NCBI GenBank assembly: GCA_002309425.1
Contig: DBXD01000048.1
Location: 1-13,409 of the forward strand
DNA length: 13,409 bases
Origin: Cyanobacteria bacterium UBA1221
GTDB lineage: Bacteria; Cyanobacteriota; Vampirovibrionia; Gastranaerophilales; Gastranaerophilaceae
Reading direction: 5' to 3'
In this document: positions 1 to 6,797 of the stretch, piece after piece
How positions within the stretch are numbered: position 1 is the stretch's first letter
Layout of the letters: each line of letters starts with the position of its first letter
Notes under the pieces: model-generated
What the model was told of the DNA's origin: nothing
Seen by the model: the letters and a program-made list of their open reading frames with translations, nothing else
The model's database searches: none
Position numbers and translations under genes: made by a program

Positions 1-251
1 TTTTGCTTCGCTTCATCCGTACGTAAGTTCCCCCGCCTCGCAATAAACGGTACCGCTCACAATTAAAACGAAAACTGAACATTTCCGTTTATAATTGTTC
101 GACTTTCCTCTTCGTTTCACTCAGAGTCATACCTCTGCTCGGCAGGCAGTTGGATTTACTCCACGCTCACAGAGTTTCGCTCTTGCAACTTTGTTGCAGA
201 CCGCTCAATCTGTTCGCTATCCGGATTTTGCTTCGCTTCATCCGTACGTAA
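1..251. repeat. Repeat- and hairpin-rich intergenic sequence with a 26-bp direct repeat
   Basis: A 26-bp sequence is present at 1-26 and again, identically, at 226-251 (225-bp period); the first copy is cut by the window edge, so the true repeat may be longer. Between them the core TTCGCT/TTCGTT recurs at 7, 111, 176, 213 and 232. Several small stems are visible: 59-70 with 86-98 (one bulge), CAGAG/CTCTG at 122-126/133-137, CTGC/GCAG at 135-138/142-145, and TGCAAC/GTTGCA at 184-189/193-198. The stretch is open in one plus frame from 95 to 298, but that reading has no Shine-Dalgarno and is made of repeat sequence, so it is treated as non-coding. It may be a dispersed intergenic repeat family or a structured RNA. 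Confidence 0.6.
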
Positions 252-257
252 ATCCAA
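150..257. repeat. 108-bp unit bounded by perfect 10-bp inverted repeats
   Basis: TTGGATTTAC at 150-159 is the exact reverse complement of GTAAATCCAA at 248-257, enclosing 88 bp. The right arm overlaps the end of the second direct-repeat copy and the A-tract of the terminator at 256-281. The interior carries the TGCAAC/GTTGCA hairpin. Size and terminal symmetry resemble a very small non-autonomous element or a REP-like unit. No target-site duplication was recognised, so a mobile origin is only a possibility. Confidence 0.4.
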
Positions 258-281
258 AAAAAAGCCGCCAAAAAGGCGACC
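256..281 (-). terminator. Intrinsic terminator for leftward transcription
   Basis: On the minus strand the RNA folds as GTCGCC (280-275), a five-U loop (274-270) and GGCGGC (269-264). This is a six-pair stem, one pair being G-U, followed by eight Us (263-256). It is a textbook Rho-independent terminator and lies about 140 nt beyond the stop of the minus-strand gene at 420-1232. The 282-419 stretch between them is very AT-rich, with no convincing gene. Confidence 0.8.
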
Positions 282-419
282 TCAATGTAAAAGGTTAGTG
301 TGTAGGAGAAAATAAAGAAAATGGTTATACTTAATTTATACCCACTTTTCAAATTTTATAACATATATTCCGTATATATTTTACATATCTTTACAATATA
401 CTGTTAAAACCCGGTAAAA

Positions 420-1232
420 TTAACCTTTTCTGTTATCGTTATTTGCGGAGCCTGTCTCAATCCCCGCTATGGTCAAGGCAACCGGTACCAGTTTAGATAT
501 GATACTGCCAAACGGACTCTTTTCAGCCATTAGTGTTATTGCAAGACATACATCATCTAAGTGCGGCGCAAAATCCGTAAGACGAATTTTACGTTCCTGT
601 TTTATTCCCTGCATATGTTCATTTAACTTGTTAGAAACTTTATTCCCGGCAATTATTCCGGCAGCCAGGCTTGAACCGCTTATTATTGTCGGACAAAGAA
701 TTTTTAAAAATTTATTACCCTTGATAAATTTTGAAGCGTTTTGAAGCTTTACATGCTTTGTTGCGCTGTCAGACAACCCTTCAAATTTCTTATATAGTGC
801 CGTTGGTACCGCAACGAAACCAAGGGGGATAGAAATATCTCCGAGTAATTGGCTTACCGCTTCCGAGCATTTTGCGGGGAAATTTTCCTTTTTATCAAAT
901 ATTGCACCGCCTGCCAGACCGCCTAAAACAGAGCCTAACCCTATGCCCAATATGTCATACCACTTGAAAGTCAAAACTTTGTCATCAGGTCTGTTTTTGT
1001 TCGGAATTTTAAAAATAGCCCAATCTTTTGGTTTTGTATGAATTATTTTTTTCGGATTAAGCGAGAAACCTTGTCTTTTTGCAATTATGGCAAGCGAAGC
1101 CGCAACACCCAAAGCTGAAGTTAGGGCTACCTGAGCTTTAAGTTTAGAATCACTGCTTTTGTTGTTAGATTTTATGTTACCGTTCGATTGGGAGGCTATA
1201 TAAAATCTGCGGTCTATCTGTTGTATTGCCAT
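420..1232 (-). CDS. Hypothetical multi-pass membrane protein (270 aa)
   Basis: I do not recognise the family. Counting from the ATG at 1232, hydrophobic segments lie near residues 34-51, 91-112 (glycine-rich, GxGLGSVLGGLAGG), 132-146, 179-196 and 240-260, with a polar Asn/Ser/Lys-rich stretch before the first. This suggests an inner-membrane protein with four or five spans and basic loops. An upstream in-frame GTG at 1253 overlaps the likely -10 element, so the ATG at 1232 is preferred. The gene is divergent from the 525-aa membrane protein across a 190-bp gap and ends at the terminator at 256-281, making it monocistronic. The C-terminus is polar. Both divergent products are glycine/alanine-rich membrane proteins with Lys-rich loops, which may hint at a shared role; no function is assigned. 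Confidence 0.75.
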   Translation of the reverse strand: MAIQQIDRRFYIASQSNGNIKSNNKSSDSKLKAQVALTSALGVAASLAIIAKRQGFSLNPKKIIHTKPKDWAIFKIPNKNRPDDKVLTFKWYDILGIGLGSVLGGLAGGAIFDKKENFPAKCSEAVSQLLGDISIPLGFVAVPTALYKKFEGLSDSATKHVKLQNASKFIKGNKFLKILCPTIISGSSLAAGIIAGNKVSNKLNEHMQGIKQERKIRLTDFAPHLDDVCLAITLMAEKSPFGSIISKLVPVALTIAGIETGSANNDNRKG

Positions 1233-1251
1233 GATGTCTACCCGTACTTCC

Positions 1252-1259
1252 ACTATAAC
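1252..1259 (-). promoter_or_regulatory. Putative extended -10 promoter for the 270-aa membrane protein
   Basis: The minus strand reads TGT-TATAGT across 1260-1252, an extended -10 (TGn plus a TATAAT-like hexamer). No good -35 box is seen 16-18 bp upstream. Transcription would start near 1245, giving a 5' leader of about 13 nt before the ATG at 1232, with only a weak GGGTAG ribosome-binding candidate. Confidence 0.4.
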
Positions 1260-1393
1260 AAAAACACTGAATAAAAAACATTGCTATTACTGATTTAAAA
1301 TTTAACATATCTTAAAATATAAGTGTAATTGTAACGTTTTTTTAAAATTTGCTCATTTTTTGTCAAATTTTTATCTTGAGTGTGTTTACATTG

Positions 1394-1415
1394 TATAAGC
1401 GCGTGTAATAGGTGA
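1394..1415 (+). promoter_or_regulatory. Putative -10 box and Shine-Dalgarno of the 525-aa gene
   Basis: TATAAG at 1394-1399 fits a -10 hexamer; the -35 region (TTATCT, 1371-1376, 17-bp spacing) is poor. AGGTGA at 1410-1415 is a good Shine-Dalgarno 8 nt before the ATG at 1424. It overlaps an in-frame GTG at 1412, which argues that the ATG is the real start. Confidence 0.45.
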
Positions 1416-1423
1416 AGTGTTAT

Positions 1424-3001
1424 ATGGCAATCAAAATTCAACCGGCAAATTTATACAACCCCAGTACCTCCCGCAAGTTTATGAAAAGTATGGCTTCAAA
1501 CGGACTTGCCAGATTCATATTGCTTGAAGCATGTGTTGAAGCGGGAAGAACTTACTATGCTTTTAAAAGAGGCGGCTTTGATGAAGGCAGAGAACGTTTT
1601 ACCGAAGAATTTTTGGGTGCGGTATTCTGGCTCGGTGGTGTAAAAGCATTTAACAGAATGAATGATGCTATCGGAAAACGGATTTTGAATTTGCGGACTA
1701 CTGATTTTGATACCGGGTCTGATAAGGCAAGAGATACTATTGCGAATGTTCTTCACAACGAAAGGAATACAAAAACCGGTGCAAAATATACGCAAAAGCA
1801 AATAGGTGTTTTTAAAACCACAAAACTAATCGCAAGTGTATTGATGGCAAATGCAATGATAGGCTTTGTGGTGCCGAAGATGAATCAGGCAATTACAAGA
1901 GCTCGCCATAAAAACGATATTATCCCTCCGGCAGACTCCGGTAAGCAGGCTAATTTTGAATATTTTAGCGGTATGTCGGAATTCCTTGAAAATTCTAAGA
2001 ATAAAGACAAAGACTTGTCATTTAAGGGCGGCGGCTCTGCTCTTATGAAAATTGCATATGCACTCGAAAACAATACTACGGTTCAGTTGTTATCTACAGA
2101 TGTCGGTACAACCGCAGGACGTGCTATTAGTGCAAGAAACAAGCATGAACGCAGAGAAATAGTGTTCCGTGATGTTGCATCTATAATCTTCTACATGTTC
2201 AGTATGCCGTTTATAAATAAAATCTTTAATATGATTGAACAAAACGGCAAAGGCAGCAGGGCAGATTCGATTAATGCCGATTATACAACCGATTTAATGA
2301 AACAGATTGTCAAAGAAAACGGCGGTGCAATGACACCTGAGGAATTAAAATCTGCAATGATAGGAAAAGAATTTACTATGCCAAAAGCAATTAAAGATAA
2401 GTTTGTTGGTGACTTTATGCAGTTGGATGAATTCAAGAAGATAATTAAGACGATTCCGGGTGTAACAGAAGAAAATGCCGCTAAATACATTGATATTGCA
2501 GAAGGCATGGCAAAACTTCAACCTGAAGTTGAGGGTAAACTGAGAGTTACTCTTGAACAGGCAGAAAGAATCTTCAAAGGCGGATATTTGAATGACCCTG
2601 AATACTTAAAGAACTTGTATGAATTAGCATTTGATGAACAAAAGATATTCAGTAAGTCAAAAACAGGCGGTATTCCAAACTTCCTGAAGCCGTATAAGTT
2701 TATTTCAAGTGAAAAAATTGAAGCTGTTGATAATGATGTCAAATTCTATGTTGAACAAATTATCAACAAGGCAAAGAAAGCAGGCAAAGACGTTACGGAA
2801 GAAATGCTTGAAAGAGCTGCCAAGACGAACTTTAAATTTAATGTCCTCAACTGGGGTACCGGTTTTGTAATATCGGCAATATTCTTATCTTCTATAATTC
2901 CGAAGATGCAGTACTGGATTACCAAAAAGATTACGGGAAATGATGATTTCCCCGGAACTGCCGAATTCAGACACCCGCAGCAGCAAACACAAAAAGTTTA
3001 G
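1424..3001 (+). CDS. Hypothetical membrane protein with apparent internal duplication (525 aa)
   Basis: I do not recognise the family. The start at ATG 1424 is set by the AGGTGA Shine-Dalgarno eight bases upstream. Hydrophobic segments sit near residues 62-77, 134-150, 251-266 and 477-493. Two stretches look homologous. Unit 1 (about 40-160) has AGR, then an RE-x(9)-F segment ending in FNRM, then a membrane segment closed by VPKMNQAIT (150-158). Unit 2 (about 230-505) has AGR, an RE-x(8-9)-F segment ending in FNKI, and a membrane segment closed by IPKMQYWIT (492-500). Unit 2 carries a long charged insert (about 275-470), rich in Lys/Glu and probably helical, between its halves. The C-terminus is polar and Gln-rich. 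The order of segments suggests duplication with insertion of a soluble domain. It meets the SNF2 gene tail to tail. Confidence 0.8.
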   Translation: MAIKIQPANLYNPSTSRKFMKSMASNGLARFILLEACVEAGRTYYAFKRGGFDEGRERFTEEFLGAVFWLGGVKAFNRMNDAIGKRILNLRTTDFDTGSDKARDTIANVLHNERNTKTGAKYTQKQIGVFKTTKLIASVLMANAMIGFVVPKMNQAITRARHKNDIIPPADSGKQANFEYFSGMSEFLENSKNKDKDLSFKGGGSALMKIAYALENNTTVQLLSTDVGTTAGRAISARNKHERREIVFRDVASIIFYMFSMPFINKIFNMIEQNGKGSRADSINADYTTDLMKQIVKENGGAMTPEELKSAMIGKEFTMPKAIKDKFVGDFMQLDEFKKIIKTIPGVTEENAAKYIDIAEGMAKLQPEVEGKLRVTLEQAERIFKGGYLNDPEYLKNLYELAFDEQKIFSKSKTGGIPNFLKPYKFISSEKIEAVDNDVKFYVEQIINKAKKAGKDVTEEMLERAAKTNFKFNVLNWGTGFVISAIFLSSIIPKMQYWITKKITGNDDFPGTAEFRHPQQQTQKV

Positions 3002-3006
3002 AAAAT

Positions 3007-6000
3007 CTAGTCGGCAGAGAAGATTTCCCTGATATCGTCCATCGTAAGTGACTTAACAATGTTTCTGTCAACTGAAATTACGCTGTCAACGAGGTCACGT
3101 TTAACGGTTTTAAGTTTTTGAATCTTTTCTTCAACCGTATTCTTTGTGATAAGTCTGTATACGAATACCTTTTTCGTTTGTCCGATACGGTATGCACGGT
3201 CGGTAGCCTGATCTTCAACCGCCGGATTCCACCATGGGTCGTAATGGATGACGTAATCTGCGCCTGTCAAATTCAATCCTGTGCCGCCGGCTTTCAGGCT
3301 TATTAAGAATATCGGAATTTTTGTGCTGTTAAATCTTTCAACTGCAGCCTGTCTGTCTTTGGTTTTGCCTGTCAGGTATTCGTAATCAATACCTTCTCTC
3401 TCAAGCCAGTCTTTAATAATATCAAGCATATTGACAAACTGGCTGAACAGAAGTATTCTGTGACCTTCTGACATAATTTCTTCAAGCAGGGATTTGAGTT
3501 TTTCAAATTTACCTGAGGACATAATGTGCTTAACGTTTTCTTTGTCATACAATCTCGGATGGCAGCAGATTTGACGTAATCTGAGTAATGCCGAGAAAAT
3601 TGACAGCCTGCTCTTTTCAAGACCGTTCTGCTCAATACTCTTGAACAATTCTTCTTTTGTACTGTCAAGAACTTGCAGATAGAAGTCTTTTTGTTCATCA
3701 GTAAGTTCGCAGTATGCAATATTTTCAACCTTATCCGGCAGGTCTTTGGCAACATCTCGTTTCATACGGCGGAGTATGAACGGGAATATTTGTAATTTCA
3801 GACGTTTCTCAACAGTTTTATCCTGTCTTTCCATAATCGGGTTGACGTACCTGGAATTAAATTCTGCAGCGGACAATAGGAAGCCAGGCATCAAGAAGTC
3901 AAATACTGACCAGAGTTCTTCCAGTTTATTTTCGATAGGAGTACCGGACAGAGCCAGTTTATGTGTTGCCTGGAGCTTTTTAACCGCCTGTGCCGTCTGT
4001 GACATTGCGTTTTTGATATTTTGAGATTCATCCAGAATAACATACCTGAAATTAATATCTTTTAATTTTTCAACATCACGCCTAATTAAGGCATAACTTG
4101 TAATAACAACGTCATACTCGGGAATTTTCTTGAACATTCCGCGTCTTTCCGTTCCTGAAAGTTTTAAACAGGTTAATTCTGGAGCAAACTTTTGAATTTC
4201 GCATTCCCAGTTAAAAACAACAGTTGTCGGACAAATAACGAGTGTCGGCATAGGTCCGTCTGTTTCTTTTGCTTTTTGAAGAACAGTCAGAGCCTGTAAG
4301 GTTTTACCTAACCCCATATCATCCGCCAGTATACCGTTAAGTCCGTATTTATACATAAACCACAACCAGCCGTAGCCTTTTAATTGGTATTCACGGAAGG
4401 TTGCAATTGATGTTTTAGGTAACTCAAGACCTGTGTCGGGAGAGAAGGTTGACATTTGTTCCCAAAATTCGTCAAATTCCTTGCTGAGTACCAATTCAAC
4501 ATTTAAATTTTTTAATTCCGATAGCAGACCTGCACGGTATGTTTTTACAATAAACTTGTTCTCATCATTTCTGTATACATCAAATGAATTGAAGGAGCGC
4601 ATCATTGCATATATGTCCTGAGCAGGAAATTCCACAAAACCCAGACTGCGAATGCGTGAATATTTTTCTCCGCTCTGGATTGTTTCATATATTTCGTCAA
4701 AACTAATAATTTCTTCGCCTGCTTGCCCGTATAGTTCTATCTCGAAACTGTCTTTTGAATCTTCACAGAAATCGACTTTTGCACACAACTTGAATGGATT
4801 TTCCATCAGCTTAAAGAAATTCATATCATCTTTTTCAACAAACTTCCACCCTTCGCCGGCCTGTTTGATGTAATAATTATAAAAATCAATGGCATTTTCT
4901 TTTTCCAGGGCGAGGTTATTTGTCTGCATCGGAACAAAACGGCACGCCAAAAGCATATTATATGCATCCTGTTCGTGTTTATAATTCCTTTTTATCCAAT
5001 ATACAAAATCCTCTCCGGGTTTTTTAACGGATATATAAGGTGATTTTTCCGCCTGTTTTGTGAACGGAACCTTAACTCCGTCATACTCAAATTCCAATTC
5101 CGCTTTGAGTGACTGGTCATAATCTATACCTAATGTCACAATATTCAAGGGCGGGCGCTCTTCCAGCATTAGTTTTGATATGCTTTCATCAATATTAACT
5201 TCCATGATTTCTCGCAATTTCGGAAGTTCCTCGTAGATAAATTTCCCGCCGTCAGAATCTTTTAAGTCGGTAAATGAGGCTTTTAATAAATTCTGCGGAA
5301 CACTCTGCATAGCAATATTTGTCGGGAAGATAATGTTTTTATACCTGCCCCATTTCAGGTGTCTTGAAAAATACCGGACTTCTTCGAACGGATAAACATC
5401 ATCTTTATCGGGCCTTTTCCATTCAAGAGAAAGTAATATTGTAGAACCCTGAGAAGAATTGACATTCAGTACAAGCTGCCATTCCTCATCAACAAACTTT
5501 AATCTTTCTTTTGTTTTCTCATCCAAAACTTCATCAGCCATCCTCAACAAAGGGAACATAGGCGCAAACTTTGTTATCGGAATATCATACCATCCGGCTT
5601 TTTTATCCTGTCTTGAAATAGTCAGCAGCTGCTTGAAGATTTCCAGTTCAACTTTTTGAGAGTTGTTCAAAACAAAACTTTTATCCTGCTTTTGCTGTTC
5701 AATCAATGCTCTTAAAATATTTTCAATTTGACGGACAATTTTTCCCGTTTCTCTTGAACGAACGAGAATAGAAAAGAAATTTGCTTTCCTTTTAGGGTTA
5801 AAGTGGAATATGTATGTCCCTTCGGGTTCTTCCGTCAGGGCGGTATTTTCGTCCGGGAAATTAGGTTCTATACCGAATTTTGTTTCAAGCCAATCTTCAT
5901 AAGCGTGTTCATCAATGGCTTTTAAGCCGACTGCAACCGCGTGTTTACACCATTCTTCCTTTAGCGGACAGTTACAGCGGGCCTCGACTTTGTTCTTTTT

Positions 6001-6180
6001 GAAAATCAGGTCGGTATTATAGTGATCCTGAAAATTACCTTTGACTTTGCCCATATAGAAATTCTTTTCAGGATAAGTGTCAAATACCATATCTTTTAAA
6101 TGATATTCGTACCCGCGCCGCCAACTGCCTGCGGTTGCTCTGTCTTTTATATACTTGTAGTTAAATTCTTCCGAACTCAT
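3007..6180 (-). CDS. SWIM zinc-finger SNF2-family DNA-dependent ATPase (1057 aa)
   Basis: This is a Swi2/Snf2 ATPase of the bacterial type, expected to translocate along double-stranded DNA and remodel protein-DNA or RNA-polymerase complexes in the cytoplasm. The N-terminus carries a SWIM zinc finger with C69, C71, C78 and H80 (CxCx6CxH). A long poorly conserved middle region (about 100-590) matches the accessory part seen in such bacterial proteins. The SNF2 core follows: Walker A DDMGLGKT (620-627), Walker B DESQ (717-720), SGTP motif III (745-748), then the second RecA lobe with LLFSQF (910-915), AGGTGLNL (964-971) and motif VI from QATDR to RIGQ (991-1001). All catalytic motifs are intact and the length is normal for the group. 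The ATG at 6180 is preceded by a weak AAAGAG ribosome-binding site. It appears monocistronic, divergent from the peptide/radical SAM locus. Specific cellular role unknown. Confidence 0.93.
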   Translation of the reverse strand: MSSEEFNYKYIKDRATAGSWRRGYEYHLKDMVFDTYPEKNFYMGKVKGNFQDHYNTDLIFKKNKVEARCNCPLKEEWCKHAVAVGLKAIDEHAYEDWLETKFGIEPNFPDENTALTEEPEGTYIFHFNPKRKANFFSILVRSRETGKIVRQIENILRALIEQQKQDKSFVLNNSQKVELEIFKQLLTISRQDKKAGWYDIPITKFAPMFPLLRMADEVLDEKTKERLKFVDEEWQLVLNVNSSQGSTILLSLEWKRPDKDDVYPFEEVRYFSRHLKWGRYKNIIFPTNIAMQSVPQNLLKASFTDLKDSDGGKFIYEELPKLREIMEVNIDESISKLMLEERPPLNIVTLGIDYDQSLKAELEFEYDGVKVPFTKQAEKSPYISVKKPGEDFVYWIKRNYKHEQDAYNMLLACRFVPMQTNNLALEKENAIDFYNYYIKQAGEGWKFVEKDDMNFFKLMENPFKLCAKVDFCEDSKDSFEIELYGQAGEEIISFDEIYETIQSGEKYSRIRSLGFVEFPAQDIYAMMRSFNSFDVYRNDENKFIVKTYRAGLLSELKNLNVELVLSKEFDEFWEQMSTFSPDTGLELPKTSIATFREYQLKGYGWLWFMYKYGLNGILADDMGLGKTLQALTVLQKAKETDGPMPTLVICPTTVVFNWECEIQKFAPELTCLKLSGTERRGMFKKIPEYDVVITSYALIRRDVEKLKDINFRYVILDESQNIKNAMSQTAQAVKKLQATHKLALSGTPIENKLEELWSVFDFLMPGFLLSAAEFNSRYVNPIMERQDKTVEKRLKLQIFPFILRRMKRDVAKDLPDKVENIAYCELTDEQKDFYLQVLDSTKEELFKSIEQNGLEKSRLSIFSALLRLRQICCHPRLYDKENVKHIMSSGKFEKLKSLLEEIMSEGHRILLFSQFVNMLDIIKDWLEREGIDYEYLTGKTKDRQAAVERFNSTKIPIFLISLKAGGTGLNLTGADYVIHYDPWWNPAVEDQATDRAYRIGQTKKVFVYRLITKNTVEEKIQKLKTVKRDLVDSVISVDRNIVKSLTMDDIREIFSAD

Positions 6181-6273
6181 TAATCTCTTTCAGAGTATCT
6201 GTAACTATCACCACCGGGGTATAAATGCCACAAATAGATGTCTTTATATCTATAATCCCCTTTAGCAATTTCA

Positions 6274-6301
6274 AATATACCACAATTTTTAAAAAAATCA
6301 A
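6274..6301 (-). promoter_or_regulatory. Promoter of the SNF2 gene
   Basis: On the minus strand, TTGATT (6301-6296) and TATATT (6279-6274) are separated by 16 bp, and TGG directly precedes the -10 (extended -10). The predicted start near 6267 gives a leader of roughly 87 nt. The -35 box overlaps the left arm of an AAAAAATC/GATTTTTT inverted repeat (6292-6299/6305-6312). Confidence 0.55.
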
Positions 6302-6308
6302 GTAGATT

Positions 6309-6325
6309 TTTTAACGAAGTTAAAA
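6309..6325. promoter_or_regulatory. 17-bp perfect palindrome, candidate operator
   Basis: TTTTAACGAAGTTAAAA is a perfect dyad: 7-bp arms and a 3-bp centre. It lies just upstream of the SNF2 -35 box and about 90 bp upstream of the -10 box of the peptide gene, in the only gap between the two divergent genes. Length and spacing fit a dimeric repressor site. No regulator gene is adjacent, so the binding protein is unknown. It partly overlaps another inverted repeat at 6292-6312. Confidence 0.4.
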
Positions 6326-6415
6326 GGTAGGCTAGTGTGTGCTACTACGTTTTATGTAACAATTGATTAATATATTTAAAAATAATTAGCAAAAAATATT
6401 TTTTAGGTGTTTAAT

Positions 6416-6455
6416 TATAATTGTGTAGAAACACAGGAATAGTAAAACGAAAGGA
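6416..6455 (+). promoter_or_regulatory. -10 box and Shine-Dalgarno of the 79-aa peptide gene
   Basis: TATAAT at 6416-6421 is a perfect -10 hexamer, but no -35 match is found 16-18 bp upstream, where the sequence is A/T only; an activator or an AT-rich UP-type sequence may help. AAAGGA at 6450-6455 is a Shine-Dalgarno with a 9-nt spacer to the ATG at 6465. The predicted start near 6428 gives a leader of about 37 nt. Confidence 0.5.
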
Positions 6456-6464
6456 CGTGTATCT

Positions 6465-6704
6465 ATGGAAGTTAGCAAAGTTAGTTTTGGCGCTGCATGG
6501 CCTAAAAAAGGCATTTCAAAGCTTGCCGGAAGAACAAGAGCAAGACTTGGAAAAGCTCCGGTTCAGCAAAGCGAACAGGGTTTGCCTAAGGTAAACAAAG
6601 AACTGTTAGCTAAAATGAGAAATAAGCAGCAATTTGTAACAGTTGAAAATCAGCAAGGCAGAAAACAGATTTCTGCTTGGGATTCTGCATATCGTCAGTG
6701 CTAA
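6465..6704 (+). CDS. Candidate RiPP precursor peptide (79 aa, C-terminal Cys)
   Basis: A small, strongly basic protein with no recognised domain, directly upstream of two peptide-modifying radical SAM enzymes and under its own promoter and Shine-Dalgarno. Residues 1-12 include a VSFGAAW segment, 13-30 are Lys/Arg-rich, 31-45 Gln/Pro-rich, and 46-79 probably hold a helix followed by the tail. The tail WDSAYRQC holds the only Cys (C79, the last residue) and two aromatics (W72, Y76). Family knowledge: PqqD-fused radical SAM/SPASM maturases act on short peptides with an N-terminal leader and a C-terminal core. Inference: the leader is about 1-60 and the core lies in the last 15-20 residues, with W72, Y76 and C79 as possible targets. 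A hairpin downstream would let it be made in excess of the enzymes. It could instead be an unrelated small nucleic-acid-binding protein, given its charge. Confidence 0.6.
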   Translation: MEVSKVSFGAAWPKKGISKLAGRTRARLGKAPVQQSEQGLPKVNKELLAKMRNKQQFVTVENQQGRKQISAWDSAYRQC

Positions 6705-6726
6705 GATGATACCTGTAAATATTTGA

Positions 6727-6753
6727 TTGGGTTTGGCAATTAGCCAAACCCAA
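6727..6753 (+). terminator. Hairpin between precursor and maturases (partial terminator or attenuator)
   Basis: TTGGGTTTGGC (6727-6737) and GCCAAACCCAA (6743-6753) form a perfect 11-bp stem with a 5-nt AATTA loop, 23 nt after the peptide stop. It is followed by CTTTTAAT, a short weak U-tract. Such a stem can act as a leaky terminator or as a 3'-end stabiliser, raising peptide mRNA over enzyme mRNA, a common arrangement in RiPP operons. Confidence 0.7.
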
Positions 6754-6761
6754 CTTTTAAT

Positions 6762-6787
6762 AAGGAGTCAACATAAAACTAACGGAG
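6762..6787 (+). promoter_or_regulatory. Double Shine-Dalgarno ahead of the first radical SAM gene
   Basis: GGAG at 6784-6787, 10 nt before the ATG at 6798, is the working ribosome-binding site; the same context (CTAACGGAGT) precedes the second paralogue, with GGAG at 8410-8413. An additional, stronger AAGGAG at 6762-6767 has no ATG, GTG or TTG at a usable distance. It may be a relic or an upstream ribosome standby site. Confidence 0.45.
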
Positions 6788-6797
6788 TAATAAACTT

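Noticed and set aside
95..298. 67-aa plus-strand reading over the repeat region
   Set aside because: It has no Shine-Dalgarno, lies inside direct and inverted repeats, and runs through the terminator of the opposite strand. Such readings are typical false predictions from intergenic repeats.
321..407. 28-codon hydrophobic reading starting at ATG 321 with AGGAG at 304-308
   Set aside because: Spacing to the ATG is long (12 nt), composition is that of random AT-rich DNA, and it is antisense to the 3' leader of the minus-strand gene; not enough to call a peptide.
1233..1253. N-terminal extension of the 270-aa protein from GTG 1253
   Set aside because: The GTG overlaps the probable -10 box TATAGT, so the transcript is unlikely to contain it.
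3372..3755. 127-aa minus-strand reading inside the SNF2 gene
   Set aside because: Overlaps the conserved second RecA lobe of the SNF2 ATPase in another frame on the same strand; no independent start signal.
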